Origin: Gnetum montanum
Taxonomy: Eukaryota > Streptophyta > Gnetopsida > Gnetales > Gnetaceae
Direction of reading: 5' to 3'
Assembly (NCBI GenBank): GCA_015680685.1
Contig: MNCI01007777.1
Span: 1-49,508, forward strand
DNA: 49,508 nt
The notes below the pieces were generated by a model. The model had not been told where the DNA came from, ran no database searches, and worked only from the letters and a program-made list of their open reading frames with translations. Position numbers and translations under genes: made by a program. Positions 43,342-49,508 of this stretch are shown piece after piece. Numbering within the stretch: position 1 is the first letter of the stretch; each line of letters begins with the position of its first letter.

Positions 43342-43824
43342 TTTGCACGTTGACGGTTGCAGTCTGTACGCTGTGAACCCAGCTCACATGCTATGACCAG
43401 TTCCTGTATGCTGACAACAGTGCTTGTACACTGTGAGAGTGGTCTGTATGCTATGACTAGTGTTCACACGCTGTGTATAATCCTCACACACTGAGCATAT
43501 AGGGTTATATGCTAAGTACACTATTCATAATTTTACACTTAGTCAAATTTTCACCTGTTTACATCGTACACGCTGACAACACTTAGAAAATTTTTCAATG
43601 TTCACACGCTGCCAGCTTGACATGCTGGACACTTAGGAGAACTTTATACTTAGCTTTCACATGCTGATAGTTTTCATGGACAGTTAGTCACGCTGCACAT
43701 GTTGCAGTCCATTTACATTACACACTTAGCCCGAAACACACTCAGCACTTGTTAGCCAGCCCATACGCTNTGAGCCTCACCATCAACTCATCTCTCAGCT
43801 CCTTCTGGCAAGGAGCCAAAACTC
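43342..43824 (+). other. rest of the leader of element C
   Basis: Degenerate motif-rich leader with repeated CACGCTG-like words and the N at 43770. No coding region. Confidence 0.5.
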
Positions 43825-44371
43825 ATGGCGACCCATTGAGGAGCCCCAAAACCAACATGATATAGATGACTTCGAGGCACAATTTGAACCTGAGGATTCA
43901 TACCACACCCTCACTCCCCACACCTACGTGAACCCATCACTCCACCCTCGTATGGAACAGATGACCACTTACCAAGTGTCAACGAGCACAAAAGCACTGG
44001 TATCCCAACAGAGATTACCCATGCCCATCTCCACCTAGTGCATACCACACATGCAAACACATGGAGCCCCTTTCATCACTTCAACTCCGCACATCCAGGG
44101 TGTTACTTCATAGTTTGTGGCTAGGCAAGGAACCATACCCCTTATTCAACAACCCACTCACTTCAACGTGCCACACCCCACGACCACAATTTTGAACATT
44201 GCTCCACAGTAACAAATGACAACCCAATAATCTCTCCAACCAACTAATCTGCCTACCGCTCAAGAGTGGGTAGAAGCAAAACAATGGATGCAAGCGTTAG
44301 CTGAGGAGGTAAAGCACCTCAAAATAGCCAACACCAAAGTAGTTAAAGTACTAGACTTCTACCATGATGGT
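43825..44371 (+). pseudogene. gag: gag N-terminal part of element C, truncated
   Basis: ATG 43825 aligns with the gag start of B. In shifting frames it reads DDFEAQFEPEDSYHTLTP, then a Pro/Thr/Gln-rich stretch, and near 44280-44371 QALAEEVKHLKIAN and VKVLDFYHDG. At this point, where B continues DRID, the sequence changes into the minus-strand RNase H region of element E. So only the first part of gag remains. Confidence 0.65.
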
Positions 44372-45350
44372 CTGGACAAGTCAAGTGCCTATAGAATTGG
44401 AGTTTTTACAAGTTTCTCCTTTAGTTGTTGGAATGATTTTTCACATTCCTTGGTCCAAAAAATGGAGCATATTTCTTTGTTAGCTCGACCAATGGTTTTG
44501 TGATCTTAGAGAAACTCTCTATGAATCACCGCTAATAGCTAGTGTATCCAAGGAATGATCAGACATCTTTTACAGTTTCTGGTTGGTGGGTAATTTCTTA
44601 GATGATCCTTATTTTTTTAGGGTTAATCTCAATTCTTGCTTGTGAGATTATGTTTCCTAATACAATGCCTTCTTGGACCATGAGATGGCTCTTTTGCCTA
44701 TTGAGTCATAGGTTTGTTTCCACACACCTTTTTAGTACTTGCTCAAGGTAGTCCAAGGCTTGCTCAAATGTAGCTCCATAGGTGAAGAAGTCATCCATAA
44801 AAACTTCCACTTTAGTATTGATTTGTTGTTGAAAGATGCTTAAGACTAGGCATTGGAAAGTGGAAAGAGCATTGCATAGACCAAAAGACATCTTGTGATA
44901 TGCAAAGATTCCCTAGGGACTTGTGAATGTTGTTTTGGCTTGATCCTTTGACATGATTTGGATTTTGTTATAGCCACTATAACCATCCAAAAAATTGTAG
45001 TAGCAATGACCAGATATGGTGTCCAACACCTAATCAATGAATGATAATGGAAAATGATCTTTGAATGTTTCCATATTCAATAACTAAAAATTGATGCAGA
45101 CCTGCCACTTGTCACCTTTCTTTGGCACAATCACAAGTGGAATAACCCACCCACTATTTGCAATGAGATAAATAAACCCCACCTTGAGGAGTTGTCTGAT
45201 TTCCTCTTTGATGATTTACTTTAATTTGATATTCAATCACCTTTATGGCTGCCTCTTTGGCTTCATGGCTAGGTCAGTGTAGATATGATGTTGGCATATC
45301 CTAGGATCAATCCCTATGAGTTCAAGATATGACCAAGAAAAGGTTGTTAA
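44372..45350 (-). pseudogene. Athila-like reverse transcriptase of element E, truncated
   Basis: Minus strand, many stops. In order: GFIYLIANSGWVIPLVIVPKK, VCINF, KDHFPLSFID, NFLDGYSGYNKIQI, GIFAYHKMSFGLCNALSTFQ, then the active-site FMDD (VEVFMDDFFTYGATFEQ), LKRCVETNL and EGIVLGNIIS. The beginning of RNase H (FWTKECEKSFQQLKEKL) follows and is cut at 44372, where element C begins in the opposite orientation. FMDD together with the DGYSGY and FGLCNA motifs is typical of the Athila group. Non-functional. Confidence 0.78.
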
Positions 45351-45383
45351 CCATTTGTAAATGACATTCAACAACATTTGTTT

Positions 45384-45653
45384 CTATTCTAGAGTAAGGT
45401 TTACATTGATTATTACTAGCTTCCCGTTTTTCAGGAATGCATATTCCATGTCGGTAGATAGAGTTTTTAACTTAAGGGGCTCTTGCTTAAAATTTCCAAG
45501 AATTTCTAACTCTTCCCAATAGGCATCATCATTTGCATTATTAGAGAGTTGGTGATAAACTTGCTCTAGTTCATCCATGCATGTGACATAAGTGCATGTC
45601 AGGCTCTTAGTAGGTTGCATGCATATTATGCTACTTTTAGCATCAGTGATCAA
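45384..45653 (-). pseudogene. protease-RT linker of element E
   Basis: Open for 89 codons; reads DELEQVYHQLS and EELEILGNFKQEPLKLKTL, a hydrophilic linker between protease and RT as found in Athila-type pol. Confidence 0.5.
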
Positions 45654-45767
45654 CTACTGGGTATCCTCTTATTTTGTGACTACTGTGTATAGACACCTTT
45701 GAATATTTGCTTTAGGTGCACATTGCTTGTATGCAGAAATAGATGTTTGTTTCATAGAACAGAGTTT

Positions 45768-46262
45768 CTACATGTAATTACACTTTATACCACTGTACGT
45801 GATGCATGGAACTCGCTTCTTTTTTATCTTTCTGAATGCATTTTTCTTAGATATCTTGAAGGAAAAATTTCTGATGCCCATTCCTACATCAATAGTTCTT
45901 AGCCATGTCCTTCCCATGATGATTGGAAAGTCCTCTTTATAGTTCTCAACCTTAATTACTAGGAAATTAGTAGGATAAGACCACCCATAGATAGTGGTGA
46001 TAATGTCTTCCATTAGTCCATATGGAACAATAATGGACTAGTCTACTAATTCTAATTAGATATTACTCTTTTTGAGAGGCGGTAAGTTCCAAGTAGTATA
46101 CATCTCATGAAAAATCAAGTTCACATCCAAACCTGGATCAAGAAGAGCTTTACATGCTTCATTCCTAGCAATCTGCAAATAGATAAGAGGACTTCCAAGA
46201 TTAGCTAATTTCCTAGGAAGGTTTCTAATCCAAATCCTATCAAATACAACATGAGTGAGCAT
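45768..46262 (-). pseudogene. retropepsin-type protease of element E
   Basis: Two open pieces. 46262-46056 reads LPRKLANLGSPLIYLQI and KALLDPGLDVNLI, with the catalytic Asp kept but Thr/Ser replaced by Pro (Asp-Pro-Gly). 46013-45768 reads EDIITTIYGWSYPTNFLVI and EDFPIIMGRTWLRT, the C-terminal half. Broken by a stop between them. Confidence 0.65.
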
Positions 46263-48376
46263 AACAATATGGATTCTAGGTGGTTTTTAGTTTAAATGGG
46301 ACTCAAAGGAATTAGATGTAGATGAATATGGAGAAGTAGAATTGCTAATCGCATGTGTATGTGAGGGTTTAGGTGGGTTGTTAGGTCAAAAAAAGCATCT
46401 TTTTCATGATCTAGTATTTGAACCACTTAGTTGATGAATTGGTTCTAGATTGATGGCCTTGGTAGCATTGGATTGTTGTGGTTGGGCTAAAAGTTCACCA
46501 TGCATAGATGGAGCAAGTGGTAGGTGTGTTGAGGATGGAGAAACAGGTGTAGGAAATAGAGGAGGATAAGGATAAAAATTGGTATCCCTCCTTGAATGTG
46601 AAGAATAAGTTTGATAATATTTAGAAGAGTAGTAGTGATGTTAAAAGAAAGAAACGTGATTGGAAGAGTCATGTGGAGATAGGGATTGCTAACTATAGTA
46701 CCCATATTGATCTAGTTTTCTATAATGATATTGTTACCTTGGCGGTGGTAGTGCCCATGACTATGATTGCTACCATTGTTGATACTACTTGTATAGTTGT
46801 GGTGGAGTTCTACTTCGATAATATTGTTGTTGTTCATAGAACTACCAAAAAGTTCCTTGAGGATAAGACAACCTTTTTGGTGCTTTTCTTTTTGGTAGTC
46901 ATGGATTTAGAGCATACACCCCAAACTCCTATAAGTGTGACACGATGGAACAACATCCCTTAGGATCTTCATATTGGTATATGTCACACCCATCATCATC
47001 ATTTGATTCAATTTTTGTAATTTTCTCTACTGCAACAATTTTATCCTTACCCCTCAAATTGGACACTTGGGAGTACATCTAATATTTATCATTATATAGT
47101 TTGGTCATTATACTCCACCGTTTGATGGATCCTAGTTCTAAGGACTGGTACTAGCTTTATACTTCTTTAATGAGTGTCTTTACAAACAACTGAAGCTTTT
47201 TCTAGTCATTTTCTATATTTTACAGGGCACAAGCTTCATGGAAAGCTTGAAGATGATTTTATGGATTTGAGTTGTATCCCCCTTCAAACCTAGGAATATT
47301 GTTCATGCCTAGCCTCTTGATTGAACAATCCTAAATATGCTTTGTAGGAATTCTCACTACCTCTGTAATGTTTAGCATGCTCTAGGTAACTAGCAAAGGT
47401 TCATCAAGGTCATGAGTCTAGTGCCTATGATGCCCTTTGCTACCCCTTTGTTCATGGCGATGAGCCTCTCTTGAATGCCCGCACCTTGGGTCTTGACTTG
47501 CCTGATAGTCCCTACGATCATCTCGATTCTATCGGTCACCTCCATCACAATCATGCCTCCTATGGTTATATTTAGAGTCAAAAGAAGAAGAACATGATGA
47601 TGAAGGTGAAGAGGAAGAAGGAATAGCACCATCATAGTATCTGCCACCTCCTCTTTGGTGGTCATGGCCATGCTCTTGCTGCTTTCTCACATCTCTACCA
47701 TGACTCTCCTTCTTGGATCTCCCTTTTTCATTGGATTCATTTTTGATAGAACCTAGATTATGCATCATGCACTACAAGTTCTAGTTTTGACCTCCTTCAC
47801 CAAATTTAAAGAGAGGAGTTTCCCTGAATGGAAAATCCCCAGAGAAGGATTCTCCACCCTCTTTTTGGTATGTTAGGAATAAGGAATCATTGGATCACTT
47901 CCCCTTCATATATTCATAACACTGTTCTAGCTATTGATCCCTTAGACGTTGTGCATCTATGGGATGATAATCCCTAGCATCACTATCTTGCACGACATAT
48001 TCATCATGAAGCCCATGAATGTTCAACTACATAAGAGTTTGTTAGAGCATCACAAGAATGGATCAATGAGGTGGCAACATAATGTTTCCCTCCATGTCTC
48101 ATCACCATAGGACAAAGGTGAAAATGGGTACATACGCATCAAGATGAGCATATACCACTCTGTATTATTGGGGCACCTACTGGTTTTCTCCATCAGACAT
48201 GGATGGAGAATCACTCTTGTGAGAAGTAGACATCCAATGTTAGAAAACAATAAATGTAATGTGCTTTTTAAAATTTTTGTGGTTATTTTAACGTATGGTA
48301 TGACTTTAGGATTCATTCCAATGATCTTGGATAATTTTTCACTAAGTCCTAGATAGTGCATGTAACAAAAAAAAAG
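46263..48376 (-). pseudogene. gag: Athila-like gag relic and leader of element E
   Basis: From the leader side: a basic His/Arg/Asp/Ser stretch (47768-47500, reading GGGRYYDG, a Ser run, NHRRHDCDGGDR), then DEPLL..SMLNITEVVRIPT (47410-47330), the gag core (FHEACALYN near 47240), a PKGCC zinc-knuckle-like remnant near 46960, and a Ser/Pro/Thr-rich tail to 46480. The order and words match element F on the plus strand (15319-17838). A start codon cannot be fixed. Confidence 0.55.
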
Positions 48377-48394
48377 TCCTTGACAATAGCACCA
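48377..48394 (-). promoter_or_regulatory. primer binding site of element E, decayed Asp-tRNA type
   Basis: Minus strand TGGTGCTATTGTCAAGGA, one base after the LTR end CA (48396). All differences from TGGCGCCGTTGCCGGGGA are transitions. Confidence 0.65.
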
Positions 48395-48395
48395 A

Positions 48396-49150
48396 TGATA
48401 AGTGGCAAGGTACCCCTACGTCTAACCATACAAATCACAAGCGTTCATGCATGATCTAGTTGAATTTCATAGACCTTAAGTTCCTAAGTACACTAGTTTC
48501 AAGATGTGAAATCTAATCATGACAATCATTGTCTTCTCAACTACACTTGTGGAGCTTGGTTGTATGGTTAAGTGCAATTGAGGTACATGATTTTTATTAT
48601 TTTATATTTTATTCATATATGATTAACAAGTAAAAACTCAATTTATGAACCAATTTAACTAATCTAATTGCTAATTAATAACTAACTATCCTAACATAAG
48701 TATCATGTCCCATAATTCATGCACATTCTGAATACGTATAATGCTGCTAGGTTATCAAATGTTAAGCATTTTTGGGATTACCAAGCATCATGCATGTGCT
48801 CGAAGTGGTCATACTTATGTACTTAATTAATTACTATTTAATCTAGTTAGCTTAATTTAGCTTAGTTACTTAGAAGCATTAAAAGAAATTTCACAAAACA
48901 TTAAATGTATGAATAAAATATTTAAGCTCATCAAGGTGTTGTAAGGTTTGATGAGAAAGCTCATCTTTATTATCATACACGCTACCATGCTCAGGTACAA
49001 TAGTGCTCAAATAAAGATTCATACACTCAATGACTCCTATTATGGGCACTTTGGAAAATATTCTAACTAAAAGATTCCGTTTTTAGTTTGGTACCTCGTC
49101 CACTAGTTGGGCTTGGTTAACATCATTTTTTATTAAAATCATCTCAACCA
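48396..49150 (-). repeat. 5' LTR of element E (Athila-like)
   Basis: Ends (minus strand) CCACTTATCA at 48396. The minus strand contains 'gaatctttatttgagc' near 49017 and 'gcacatgcatgatgcttggtaatccc' near 48795-48770, the landmarks of the LTRs at 14329, 2869 and 850. The outer end near 49150 is a guess from a TGAGATGATTT start. Confidence 0.6.
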
Positions 49151-49508
49151 ATTTATATATTTATATATATATATCTAACCTAGTGGAGTGATTTCGTGGG
49201 CTATGAGTAGAATTTTATTATTTCTTTTATTTTTTAAGTTATCATCACTATTTGCATTCCAAACAATATATACTGGTAAACATAAATTGGTTAAAATAAA
49301 ATTTTATATATTTCATATATGTTGATGAAGGAATACATTGCACAATTATTGCAACAAACATTACACAACTATATAATACGATTGAGCAAAAGGAAAATTC
49401 AATATGCCTAATTCTTCAATTGAGAAAAATGAACTTCTTGTGCAATTCTACTTTGGAGATGTTTAGCATATGAAATCTTTCTGTATCTTTGCACATGAAA
49501 AGGAGGAT
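49151..49508. other. AT-rich spacer
   Basis: No gene or repeat recognised apart from a short TATATA run near 49157-49175. Confidence 0.4.

Noticed and set aside
1-49508. tRNA, rRNA or organelle-derived genes
   Set aside because: I looked for clover-leaf boxes and familiar rRNA or plastid/mitochondrial stretches and saw none; a dedicated scan could still find a small one.

Overview
The window looks like nuclear DNA from a large, repeat-rich plant genome. One host gene with plant introns, a WRKY transcription factor, sits among long AT-rich spacers and old, stop-riddled LTR retrotransposons of the plant Ty3/gypsy class (Athila-like and Tat-like), plus a decayed Mutator-like transposase. The depth of decay, the low gene density and the element types would fit a gymnosperm such as a conifer, but no species can be named. 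Four single N positions (3138, 10201, 11929, 43770) mark assembly joins; two of them sit between near-identical flanks.

Layout. 1-3809: AT-rich spacer with two solo-like LTRs of the Athila-like family (about 850-1690 and 2869-3809). 3810-6570: low-copy spacer with an (AT)14 microsatellite and a perfect 25-bp inverted repeat. 6571-7560 (minus): a three-exon WRKY gene with open frame and canonical splice sites, closest to the small group IIc WRKY50/51 type, but reading WMMYGRK where the family reads WRKYGQK or WRKYGKK. Its upstream region (7561-8893) has several W-boxes and a local repeat array. 9000-9710: a GC-rich, CpG-rich block without a recognised gene. 12557-14300 (minus): relic of a MULE transposase with a SWIM zinc finger.

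14329-49150 is a stack of retrotransposon pieces. F (+, 14329-17838) is an Athila-like 5' LTR plus gag. A (+, from 17839) is a Tat-like LTR plus gag, continuing in a protease fragment up to about 32648. B (-, 22188-31426) is a whole element with two LTRs inserted into A, with the 5-bp duplication CTCCT on both sides. D (-, 32920 to about 40600) is a Tat-like element that keeps RT, two RNases H (one of the archaeal-like type that marks the Tat lineage), integrase and the 3' LTR. C (+, 41420-44371) is a Tat-like 5' LTR and gag start, cut off where it meets E (-, 44372 to about 49150), an Athila-like element with LTR, primer site, gag, protease and RT. All coding parts are broken by stops and frameshifts.

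The most unusual signals are: (1) the altered DNA-contact heptapeptide of the WRKY protein; (2) short inverted repeats with an ACGCT/AGCGT core, different in each Tat-like element, arranged in tandem arrays in the LTRs and leaders (about 95 bp in A, 195 bp in D, 156 bp and 40 bp in C); (3) one minisatellite family found on both sides of pol in B and D; and (4) two pieces of what may be a spliced host-type gene lying antisense in the region between protease and RT of the Tat-like elements.
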